Shown here: one piece after another, positions 1-5,268 of the stretch
Layout of the letters: every line of letters starts with the position of its first letter
Position numbering within the stretch: position 1 is the stretch's first letter
Assembly (NCBI GenBank): GCA_021821705.1
Contig: JAKACE010000140.1
Coordinates: 1 to 5,688, forward strand
Reading direction: 5' to 3'
Origin: Actinomycetes bacterium
Lineage (GTDB): Bacteria > Actinomycetota > Acidimicrobiia > Acidimicrobiales > Palsa-688
DNA: 5,688 nucleotides
The notes under the pieces: generated by a model
Told to the model about the DNA's origin: nothing
The model's input: only the letters and a program-made list of their open reading frames with translations
Database searches by the model: none
Made by a program: the position numbers and the translations under genes

Positions 1-301
1 GAACGAGCGTTCCCAGTTCCAGAACAAGGCCCGGGCCATGCAGATCCTGGTTGCCCGGCTGGCCGAACGTGCCCGTGAGGAGCGCCAGGCCGAGCTGTCC
101 GCCATGGCCGGCCCCAAGGCCCAGGTGGGATGGGGCTCCCAGATCCGCAGCTACGTCATGGCGCCGTTCCAGCTGGTCAAAGATCTGCGCACCGATCTCG
201 AGACGGGCAACGTCAATGCCGTCCTCGACGGCGAGCTGGACGAGTTGATGGAGGCCTACCTGCGCTGGCGCCGGGCCGGCGGTGAGGCAGCGGGGACCTG
301 A
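1..301 (+). CDS. prfB: Peptide chain release factor 2, C-terminal end (5' partial)
   Basis: This is the last 99 codons of class I release factor RF2, which recognises UGA and UAA in the ribosomal A site and triggers peptide release. The frame is open from base 2 and ends at TGA 299-301; the GGQ loop and the stop-codon recognition domain lie upstream of the window. The visible part begins NERSQFQNKARA, the conserved segment after the GGQ region, followed by a charged helix. The RF2-type block GWGSQIRSYV is at about residues 43-52 of the fragment, then VKDLRTDLETGNVNAVLDGE, then an EAYLRWR end. The WGSQIRSYV and ETGN wording separates RF2 from RF1, whose equivalent region reads differently. In many actinobacteria prfB is followed by ftsE, ftsX and smpB; here it is followed by a NifU-like gene and lipid genes. 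The family assignment is secure; the gene is partial only because the window starts inside it. Confidence 0.96.
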   Translation, partial: NERSQFQNKARAMQILVARLAERAREERQAELSAMAGPKAQVGWGSQIRSYVMAPFQLVKDLRTDLETGNVNAVLDGELDELMEAYLRWRRAGGEAAGT

Positions 302-306
302 GCCCC

Positions 307-355
307 GGGGCCCGGGCAACCGGCCTTGGGCCAGGCAGGTGTGTGCCCGGGGTCC
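307..355 (+). terminator. Possible stem-loop after prfB
   Basis: CCCGGGCA at 311-318 pairs with TGCCCGGG at 344-351. The stem may extend past a mismatch to 307-309/353-355, and a smaller GGCC-TTG-GGCC hairpin (322-332) sits inside the loop. It lies just after the prfB stop codon and before the next ribosome binding site. There is no T-tract, so any terminator role is inference. Such repeats arise easily by chance in DNA this GC-rich. Confidence 0.25.
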
Positions 356-390
356 CACCCGGTAGCGGCCTTGCGGCTGGCATGATGATC

Positions 391-396
391 GAGGAG
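391..396 (+). promoter_or_regulatory. Ribosome binding site deciding the NFU start
   Basis: GAGGAG with a 6-nt spacer to ATG 403 is the strongest Shine-Dalgarno match in the window. It selects this ATG over the in-frame ATG codons at 382 and 385. Confidence 0.8.
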
Positions 397-402
397 GCGA
401 CG

Positions 403-744
403 ATGCTAAGCGAGGGACAACAGGTGGGGCTCACCGACGAGCAGAAGGCTGAGCGCTTGGCCGAGCTGACCGACCTGGTGGAGATGGTGCGGCCGATCAT
501 CCAGCAGGACGGAGGCGACCTGGTCCTGCTCAGTGCCGACGTCGAGGCCGGCATTGTGGAGCTGCAGCTACAAGGGGCGTGCAGTAGCTGCGCCATCAGC
601 TCGACGACATTGCAGGCCGGTGTCGAGCGCATCCTGAAGGACCGCCTCCCCTGGGTGACCGAGGTCACCGGGGGAGTGGACGAGGAGATGGACTGGGAAG
701 AGAGCGCCTCGATGGGCCGAGGAGGTTACGTACCAAAGTGGTGA
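403..744 (+). CDS. NifU C-terminal-domain Fe-S cluster scaffold/carrier protein
   Basis: The 113-residue product is a single NFU domain, the kind that holds a [4Fe-4S] cluster, usually across a dimer, and passes it to target apoproteins in the cytoplasm. The start is ATG 403 because GAGGAG at 391-396 sits 6 nt before it; in-frame ATG codons at 382 and 385 and a GTG at 343 have no such site. Family features visible are VRPIIQQDGGDLVLL (about residues 29-43), the cluster-binding C60-x2-C63 in GACSSCAIS, and the following helix TLQAGVERILKDRLPWVTEV (about 69-88). After that comes an acidic tail with a glycine-rich end. There is no N-terminal U-type scaffold domain and no A-type domain, so it is neither full NifU nor NfuA of the E. 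coli type. It lies about 100 bp after prfB and 76 bp before the dioxygenase gene. A direct link to the lipid genes is not evident; it probably serves general Fe-S assembly. Confidence 0.93.
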   Translation: MLSEGQQVGLTDEQKAERLAELTDLVEMVRPIIQQDGGDLVLLSADVEAGIVELQLQGACSSCAISSTTLQAGVERILKDRLPWVTEVTGGVDEEMDWEESASMGRGGYVPKW

Positions 745-804
745 AGGCGCGTGGCTCGAGCGGCCAGCGTTGCCGCCAATGCGCGGCACCCGAACGACGG
801 GCCG

Positions 805-820
805 TATAACCTGCCTGGAT
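805..820 (+). promoter_or_regulatory. Candidate -10 element for a leaderless or near-leaderless mRNA
   Basis: TATAAC at 805-810 matches the TATAAT consensus at five of six positions and stands out in GC-rich surroundings. It lies 10 nt before ATG 821, and no good Shine-Dalgarno sequence lies between them. A transcript would therefore start at or within a few bases of the start codon. No convincing -35 element is seen at 16-19 nt upstream. Leaderless mRNAs are common in actinobacteria; the assignment here is inference. Confidence 0.35.
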
Positions 821-1612
821 ATGTCCACAGCGTCGAACACTGCTGCGCCCAGGCAGACCAGTTTGCGCGACAGGGCTGTCACCGTGGCCACCGAGCTCGG
901 CGGGCGGGCCCTGCACAGCACGGAGCACTGGCTGCTCGAGCACTCCGAGGTGCCCACTACCCCGTTCCTGCCCGTCGATACCTTCCCCTGGGTGGACAGG
1001 GTCGAGGCCATGGTGCCCGATGTGCGGGCGGAGCTGGAAGACGTGCTCAACTACCGGGACTCCCTTCCCAACTTTCAGGACATCTCGGTCGACCAGGCCT
1101 CGATAAGCAACGACGACGGCTGGAAGACGTTCTTCTTCCTCGGCTACGGCTTTCGGTCCGAGGCCAACTGCAGGCGCTGCCCTAAGACAGCGGCCCTGCT
1201 CGACAGCATCCCCGGGCTCGTCACCGGCTTCTTCTCCATTCTCTCGCCGGGCAAGCACATCCCGCCCCACCGGGGCCCCTGGCGGGGGGTCCTGCGGTAC
1301 CACCTGGCCCTCAAGGTCCCCGAGCCCGCCTCGGCGTCGGGCATCAGGGTGGGCGGCGAGGAGGCCCACTGGCAGGAGGGCAAGAGCCTGCTCTTCGACG
1401 ACGGCTACAGTCACGAGGCCTGGAACGGCACGGACGGGGTCCGCGTCGTGCTGTTCTGCGATGTCCTGCGGCCGTTGCGGGCGCCGGCGGACCAGGTGAA
1501 CCGGGGCCTGATAAAGGCGATCAGCTGGTCACCGTTCATACAGGACGCACGCAACCGGCATGAGGCGTGGGAGAAGCGGGTCGAGAACCTGCGGTGGGGT
1601 AGCGGCAGTTGA
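821..1612 (+). CDS. Aspartyl/asparaginyl beta-hydroxylase-fold Fe(II)/2-oxoglutarate dioxygenase, probable lipid hydroxylase
   Basis: The 263-residue cytoplasmic protein belongs to the superfamily of mammalian AspH and bacterial LpxO. These enzymes use Fe(II), O2 and 2-oxoglutarate to hydroxylate an unactivated carbon. The family core is intact: FFSIL (137-141), HIPPHRGPWRGVLRYHLAL (146-164), HWQEGKSLLFDDGYSHEAWN (183-202) and VRVVLFCDV (207-215). By alignment to AspH, H150 and H198 would be the two iron ligands, and H161 and R208 would bind 2-oxoglutarate; the 11- and 10-residue spacings (150 to 161, 198 to 208) agree. A CxxC (C117, C120) precedes the core. No signal peptide or membrane segment is evident. 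ATG 821 is preferred because homology begins soon after it (FLPVDTFPWV at 49-58); TTG 770 and ATG 779 would add a basic extension with no family look. Its stop overlaps the start of the next gene, so the two are probably translated together. Because the partner makes the sphingoid base, the likely substrate is a sphingolipid or its acyl chain, by analogy with LpxO. A protein or small-molecule substrate cannot be excluded. Confidence 0.9.
   Translation: MSTASNTAAPRQTSLRDRAVTVATELGGRALHSTEHWLLEHSEVPTTPFLPVDTFPWVDRVEAMVPDVRAELEDVLNYRDSLPNFQDISVDQASISNDDGWKTFFFLGYGFRSEANCRRCPKTAALLDSIPGLVTGFFSILSPGKHIPPHRGPWRGVLRYHLALKVPEPASASGIRVGGEEAHWQEGKSLLFDDGYSHEAWNGTDGVRVVLFCDVLRPLRAPADQVNRGLIKAISWSPFIQDARNRHEAWEKRVENLRWGSGS
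1609..1612 (+). promoter_or_regulatory. Stop-start overlap (TTGA) coupling dioxygenase and synthase
   Basis: The TTG start of the synthase (1609-1611) overlaps the TGA stop of the dioxygenase (1610-1612). This suggests translational coupling and a shared mRNA. It holds only if TTG 1609, rather than GTG 1627, is the true start; either way the genes are at most 14 nt apart. Confidence 0.55.
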
Positions 1613-2898
1613 ACGAGGTACCGGAGGTGCCGGGGGCTGCCCCGGCCCCGCCCGTCGACATATTCGACCGCTGCAGCGACCCCCGGATGGCCGACTACAA
1701 GGCCGCCGACGAGCTGGGGCTCAACCCTTTCTACCGGGAGATGGGCAGCGAGATCGGCCCCACCATCACCTACGACGGCCGCGAGGCCGTGATGCTCGGT
1801 TCCAACAACTATCTCGGCCTCACCACGGATCCCAGGGTCAAGAAGGCGGCAGTCGAGGCCGTGGAGCGGTACGGGACGGGTGTGACCGGGAGCCGGCTGC
1901 TCAATGGGACACTCCCTCTGCACAGCGAGCTCGAAGAGTTCCTGGCCGACTGGGTCGGCCTGCCGTCGGCGCTCGTGTTCACGACCGGCTACACGGCCAA
2001 CCTGGGCCTCATCTCCACCCTGGTGCAGGCGGGGGACGCCGTCTTCTGTGACTCGGCCGCCCATGCATCGCTGGTCGACGGAGCCCGCCTGGCCGAAGGT
2101 GACCTACGGGCGTTCAGGCACAACCGGCCCAACAGCCTCAACAGGGGGCTGCGCACGTGGCGTGCCAACCCGGCCAACGGTGGTGTCCTCGTGGCCGTGG
2201 ACGGCATCTACTCGATGGAAGGCGACTGGGCGCCGCTGGCCGAGATCCGAGCGCTGTGCGACCAGTACGAGGCACGCCTCCTAGTCGACGAGGCTCATGC
2301 CTTGGGCGTCGTCGGCCCGGAAGGTGCGGGTACGGCGGCGGCGACGGGCGTGCGGCCGGACCTCGTAATGGGGACCTTCTCCAAGTCGCTGGCCAGCTGT
2401 GGCGGCTTCATAGCGGGACCACCCGAGGTGATCACCTACCTGCGGCTGTTCTGCCGGCCCATCCTGTTCACTGCGTCAAATGTTCCGGCGTCGCTCGGGG
2501 CCGCCCTCGCCGCAGCCAAGATCGCCCGCGCCGAGGACTGGCGCCGTGAGGCCGTCGTGAGCCTGGCGGCGCGCCTGCGTAAGGGGCTCACGGAGCTGGG
2601 CTACGACGCGGGCGGCGACAGCCACAGCTCGATCGTTCCCGTTCACGGCACCGACGTTCTCAGCACGGGCCTCCTTTGGAGGGCTCTGCTCGACCGAGGT
2701 GTGTACACCAACTGCTCCCTGCCGCCGGCGGTTCCCAAGCCCATGCTGCGTACCTCGGTCATGGCCACCCACAGCGATGCCCAGATCGACCGGGCGCTGG
2801 GCGCCTTCGCCGAGATAGCCGAGCAGGGAGTGGTCGACGCGGCACGCGAACGTTTCGTCGGCTCCCTCGAGCTGGAGCTCGACACCAGCCCGGGGTGA
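1609..2898 (+). CDS. spt: Alpha-oxoamine synthase, probable serine palmitoyltransferase
   Basis: This PLP-dependent fold-type I enzyme of 429 residues probably condenses L-serine with a fatty acyl thioester, releasing CO2 to give 3-ketosphinganine, the first step of sphingolipid synthesis. Visible motifs, in order, are GSNNYLGL (64-71), YGTGVTGSRLLNGT (88-101), the cofactor-stacking histidine H152 in AHASLVDGAR, DGIYSMEGD (198-206), D227 and H230 in VDEAHALG, the Schiff-base lysine K259 in TFSKS, and the carboxylate-binding arginine R381 in LRTSVMATHS. The relatives 8-amino-7-oxononanoate synthase (BioF) and 2-amino-3-ketobutyrate ligase (Kbl) share these residues. The N-terminal segment before GSNNYLGL, the TGSRLLNGTLPLHSELE wording and the neighbouring genes favour serine palmitoyltransferase, and no biotin or threonine-catabolism gene is nearby. 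The start is taken as TTG 1609, whose codon overlaps the preceding TGA (1610-1612), with GGTGGGG at 1593-1599 as a possible ribosome site. GTG 1627, preceded by GAGG at 1615-1618, is a good alternative and would remove six residues. Confidence 0.85.
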   Translation: MNEVPEVPGAAPAPPVDIFDRCSDPRMADYKAADELGLNPFYREMGSEIGPTITYDGREAVMLGSNNYLGLTTDPRVKKAAVEAVERYGTGVTGSRLLNGTLPLHSELEEFLADWVGLPSALVFTTGYTANLGLISTLVQAGDAVFCDSAAHASLVDGARLAEGDLRAFRHNRPNSLNRGLRTWRANPANGGVLVAVDGIYSMEGDWAPLAEIRALCDQYEARLLVDEAHALGVVGPEGAGTAAATGVRPDLVMGTFSKSLASCGGFIAGPPEVITYLRLFCRPILFTASNVPASLGAALAAAKIARAEDWRREAVVSLAARLRKGLTELGYDAGGDSHSSIVPVHGTDVLSTGLLWRALLDRGVYTNCSLPPAVPKPMLRTSVMATHSDAQIDRALGAFAEIAEQGVVDAARERFVGSLELELDTSPG

Positions 2899-2900
2899 GC

Positions 2901-2993
2901 ATGCTGCCCGTTCCTCTCGCGGGAGGGCGGGAGTGGCGCGCCCGTCCAGCGCCCGCCCTACGCTTCGCCACCGGGTGGTCGCCGTGTGACTGA
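2901..2993 (+). CDS. Possible 30-codon small ORF bridging spt and the reductase gene
   Basis: ATG 2901 lies 2 nt after the spt stop (TGA 2896-2898) and is preceded by GGGGTGAG at 2892-2899. The frame runs 30 codons to TGA 2991-2993, overlapping the proposed GTG 2986 start of the reductase by 8 nt. The peptide is rich in Arg, Pro, Ala and Gly, with no recognisable domain or membrane segment. It could act as a translational coupler across an 87-bp gap that would otherwise be untranslated. It could equally be chance, since stop codons are sparse in DNA of this composition. Confidence 0.2.
   Translation: MLPVPLAGGREWRARPAPALRFATGWSPCD
2925..2958 (+). repeat. Inverted repeat in the spt-reductase gap
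   Basis: GGGCGGG at 2925-2931 is complementary to CCCGCCC at 2952-2958, with a 20-nt loop that contains the perfect palindrome GGCGCGCC (2935-2942). It could form an RNA hairpin between the two genes and weaken or pause transcription or translation. There is no T-tract, and the composition makes chance pairing likely. Confidence 0.3.
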
Positions 2994-3999
2994 GGGCTTG
3001 GTCGTGGCGGTCAGCGGCGCCACGGGCCACATAGGCGGCCTTCTCAGTCGCCGGTTGGCGGCCTGGCCCGAACTGGGCGAGCTGCGCACCCTCGGGCGTA
3101 GGCCGATGCCTGAGCTGTCCTTGCCCGACCGGGCGGGCACACCCGGCCGCCGCCCCAGGTCTCGCCGCCACGTGCACTTGCGGGCCGATGTCGGCAGCGA
3201 CGAGGCCAGGCGGTTCGTCTCCGGGTGCGACCTGCTCTATCACCTGGCGGCCCAGGTCTGGGTCGGTAGCGGCAGGGGTGGCCTGGAGCGCATGCGCCGG
3301 GTCAACGTGGAGGGGACGGCCAGTCTCGCCGCCGTGGCCGGTGCGACCGTGCTCGCGTCATCTGTCGTCGTGTACGGGGCCTGGCCCGACAACCCGTTGC
3401 CCATCACCGAGGACTGGCCGGCCCGGCCGAACCCCGAGTGCGGCTACGCCGTGCAGAAGCTCCAAGCAGAGCGTGCCTGCGCCGAAGTGGCGCCCTCGTG
3501 GACGGCCGTCAGCCTGCCGGCCGTCCTGGGGAGCCACGCCGACGCCCGTGTCCTGAGGGCCCTGGCCGGGTACCGGGCTGTGGTCCCCGCCATGTGGGGG
3601 CGCTCCCAGGCCTTGCAGTGGCTGCACGAGGAGGATGCAGTCGAAGCCCTGGTGGCGGCCGGCGCCGCCGTCCTAGCCGGCGGGCGCGCCGGCTCGGTAG
3701 TGAACGTCGCTACCACCGACTGGCTCGGAGCTGCGGATATGGCCTCGGTGACCGGTGGCCGGCTGGTCGTCGCTCCCAGGCGGGCGGTGCTGGCAGCGTC
3801 GGAGCTCGGCCGGTGGGCGAGGCTGAGCCCGTTCGGCGCCGACCGCGCCGTCCTCATCAGTGGGCCGCTGGCGGTCTCGGTGGAGCGAGCCGGCGTTGAC
3901 CTCGCTTGGTGCCCCCGGCGGACCAGCCGGGAGGTCCTCGCCGAGGCCCTGGCAGGTGGCTGGAGGCAGGCGCCCCGCAACCGGTCCCAGGCCTCCTGA
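2986..3999 (+). CDS. NAD(P)-dependent epimerase/dehydratase-family reductase, probable ceramide reductase (CerR-like)
   Basis: This 337-residue extended short-chain dehydrogenase probably reduces the 3-oxo group of 3-oxoceramide (or 3-ketosphinganine) to the 3-hydroxy lipid. Seen directly are the dinucleotide-binding G11-x2-G14-x2-G17 (SGATGHIGG), D69 in LRADV, LYHLAAQ (84-90), VNVEGT (106-111), the serines of LASSVVVYG (123-131), the catalytic Y154-x3-K158 in GYAVQKLQAE, and WLHEEDAVEAL (212-222), typical of extended SDRs. The C-terminal third, which sets the substrate, is poorly conserved and cannot be read for specificity. In Caulobacter a protein of this family reduces the lipid after N-acylation; assigning that role here rests on the neighbouring spt and GNAT-like genes. 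The gene starts 87 bp after spt. GTG 2986 is used, with GGGTGG at 2973-2978 as a possible ribosome site; GTG 3004, preceded by TGAGGG at 2991-2996, is an alternative that keeps the whole nucleotide fold. A sugar epimerase or another sterol/steroid-type dehydrogenase remains possible. Confidence 0.78.
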   Translation: MTEGLVVAVSGATGHIGGLLSRRLAAWPELGELRTLGRRPMPELSLPDRAGTPGRRPRSRRHVHLRADVGSDEARRFVSGCDLLYHLAAQVWVGSGRGGLERMRRVNVEGTASLAAVAGATVLASSVVVYGAWPDNPLPITEDWPARPNPECGYAVQKLQAERACAEVAPSWTAVSLPAVLGSHADARVLRALAGYRAVVPAMWGRSQALQWLHEEDAVEALVAAGAAVLAGGRAGSVVNVATTDWLGAADMASVTGGRLVVAPRRAVLAASELGRWARLSPFGADRAVLISGPLAVSVERAGVDLAWCPRRTSREVLAEALAGGWRQAPRNRSQAS

Positions 4000-4014
4000 G
4001 CGATGGGCCGGGCG

Positions 4015-4035
4015 GGCCGGCTGGGCGGGCCGGCC
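4015..4035. terminator. Candidate bidirectional hairpin between convergent genes
   Basis: GGCCGGC (4015-4021) and GCCGGCC (4029-4035) form a perfect 7-bp stem with a 7-nt loop. The hairpin sits 15 bp after the reductase stop codon and 38 bp beyond the stop codon of the opposing acyltransferase gene. Its place between converging genes fits a shared terminator, but neither strand carries a T-tract. The rest of the gap (4000-4073) is GGC-rich and shows nothing else. Confidence 0.4.
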
Positions 4036-4073
4036 GGGCGTGCCCACGTAGACGTTGCGGGTGGCTCGCGCCC

Positions 4074-5195
4074 TCAGAGCGTGCGGCGGTACAGGCGCCA
4101 TGTCTTGTACCGCTTGGCGCCCATGTCCTCGAGTTGCTGGTTGATCCTGTAGTTGGTGGCCAGGGTCCAGGATGCCTCGGCGGTCTCGACGCCGTCCTCG
4201 TAGAGGCGGTTGACCACTTCGGAGTACAGGAGCGGGCCGAGGCCGGCGCTCTGAACAGAGGGCAGGACACCCAGCACCAGCACCCTCACGTGCTTGAGCT
4301 TCTTGGCTTTGAACAGCAACGGCACCCAGTTGAAGGGCAGGAGCCGGCCGCTGCGGGCCTTGATCGTCAGGCGGTTGATGTCGGGGACGCTGAGGCACAC
4401 GGCCACGGGCTCCCCGTCGCGCTCCAGGGCAAACGCCCAGCGGGGGTTCAGCAGGGGTTTGAGCTGGGCTGCCAAGTGGCGGATCTCGGCCTCAGGCATC
4501 GGCACGAAGCCCCAGTTTTGTTGCCATATGCGGTTGTAGAGGTCGAAGAACCGGCCCACTTCGGCGTGGTAGTCGTCCATGCGCATCTCGCGCACCACCA
4601 CCCCTGAGCGCTCCCGAAGGCGCTCCAGCAGCCGCCGCTGGCGCTCGGAGAGCGTCGTCGAGGTCCGTTGGAACTGGTAGCCGTAGAGGTCCATGACCTG
4701 GTCCCAGCCGCCGGCCTCCCAGAGGCGTTGGTAGAAGGGCGGGTTCTCCAATGTCATCAGTACGGCCGGGCTGTCGAACCCGTCGATCAACAGCCCGAGC
4801 TCGTCATTGGTGGTGAAGTTGGCCGGGCCGACAGCCACCTGGGCGCCCCGGCGCGACGCCCAGTCGAGGGCAACTTCGAACAACCTGTCTGTGACGTCCT
4901 GGTCGTCGACTGACTCGAAGAAGCCCACCCACGCCCACTTCTCCCCCTGGCGCTCGTCGAAGAGGCGGTCCCGGCAGGCGGCCACCCGCCCCACGGCCCC
5001 GCCGTCGCGATGAGCGGTCCACAGGGCCCACTCCTGGTGCTGTGCGGCCGGGTGCCGCCTGGAGAGCCGGTCGTAGGCCGTCGCCCGCATGGGTGGCACC
5101 CACTCGGGGTCGTCCCCGTGGAGCTGGAACGGGATGTCGACGAAGACCCGCTTGGACAGGAGGCTTTCAGCGGAGCGGATCTCTACAGGCGGCAT
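4074..5195 (-). CDS. YghO-like GNAT-fold N-acyltransferase, probable bacterial ceramide synthase
   Basis: The 373-residue protein has the layout of the YghO-like family of acyl-CoA N-acyltransferases. A member of this type of family acts as ceramide synthase in Caulobacter, joining a fatty acyl chain to the amino group of the sphingoid base. Recognisable blocks are FVDIPFQLHGDDPEWVPPMR (18-37), GRVAACRDRLFDE (69-81), WVGFFESVDD (89-98), GPANFTTNDELGLLIDGFDS (123-142), NPPFY (151-155), NRIWQQNWGFVPM (221-233), GRLLPFNW (283-290) and a C-terminal acetyltransferase-like motif A, VLGVLPSVQSAGLGPLLY (307-324), with Q315-x2-G318-x-G320. The protein ends YKTWRLYRRTL. There is no signal or membrane segment, so it is probably cytoplasmic or peripheral to the membrane. 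It converges on the reductase gene and is therefore not in the spt transcript. ATG 5195 lacks a well-spaced ribosome site (AGGA lies 1 nt upstream), which fits a leaderless mRNA. Family membership is firm; the ceramide synthase role is inferred from context, since many YghO-like proteins occur outside sphingolipid loci. Confidence 0.8.
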   Translation of the reverse strand: MPPVEIRSAESLLSKRVFVDIPFQLHGDDPEWVPPMRATAYDRLSRRHPAAQHQEWALWTAHRDGGAVGRVAACRDRLFDERQGEKWAWVGFFESVDDQDVTDRLFEVALDWASRRGAQVAVGPANFTTNDELGLLIDGFDSPAVLMTLENPPFYQRLWEAGGWDQVMDLYGYQFQRTSTTLSERQRRLLERLRERSGVVVREMRMDDYHAEVGRFFDLYNRIWQQNWGFVPMPEAEIRHLAAQLKPLLNPRWAFALERDGEPVAVCLSVPDINRLTIKARSGRLLPFNWVPLLFKAKKLKHVRVLVLGVLPSVQSAGLGPLLYSEVVNRLYEDGVETAEASWTLATNYRINQQLEDMGAKRYKTWRLYRRTL

Positions 5196-5209
5196 GTCCT
5201 GCTACGTTA
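5196..5209 (-). promoter_or_regulatory. Candidate -10 element for leaderless acyltransferase mRNA
   Basis: On the minus strand TAACGT (5209-5204) fits the actinobacterial TANNNT -10 pattern and ends 8 nt before ATG 5195. Transcription would begin at or next to the start codon. No clear -35 box is visible. It suggests that the acyltransferase can be transcribed independently of the upstream winged-helix gene 73 bp away. Confidence 0.4.
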
Positions 5210-5268
5210 CCGGTGCCGCAGGCCCCGGACGGTACAGGGGCGACGTCGCGCCGCCCGGGCCAGGGGAC

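Noticed and set aside
751..1185. GTG-started 144-codon plus-strand frame overlapping the dioxygenase N-terminus
   Set aside because: The translation is Arg/Ala/Gly-rich with no domain, while the overlapping frame carries the conserved AspH-family sequence.
665..1414. 249-codon minus-strand open frame opposite the NFU and dioxygenase genes
   Set aside because: The opposite strand encodes recognisable NFU and dioxygenase domains, and the antisense translation shows no family motif. Long antisense frames are expected at this GC content.
1609..2898. Reading the synthase as biotin-pathway BioF or threonine-pathway Kbl
   Set aside because: The catalytic residues are shared by all three enzymes. 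The N-terminal segment, the TGSRLLNGT-LHSELE wording and the neighbouring acyltransferase and reductase genes fit serine palmitoyltransferase better. It is not formally excluded without a tree.
2476..3243. 255-codon minus-strand open frame across the spt-reductase junction
   Set aside because: It is antisense to conserved parts of two enzymes and has no recognisable motif; it is a composition artefact.
3673..4398. 241-codon minus-strand open frame and a 233-codon plus-strand frame (3906-4607) over the convergent gene ends
   Set aside because: Both translations are low-complexity Pro/Arg/Gly-rich and lie over conserved C-terminal parts of the reductase and acyltransferase in other frames.
5240..5249. 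Perfect 10-bp palindrome GCGACGTCGC upstream of the acyltransferase promoter
   Set aside because: It could be an operator, but 10-bp GC palindromes are frequent by chance here and no second copy was found near the other lipid promoter.
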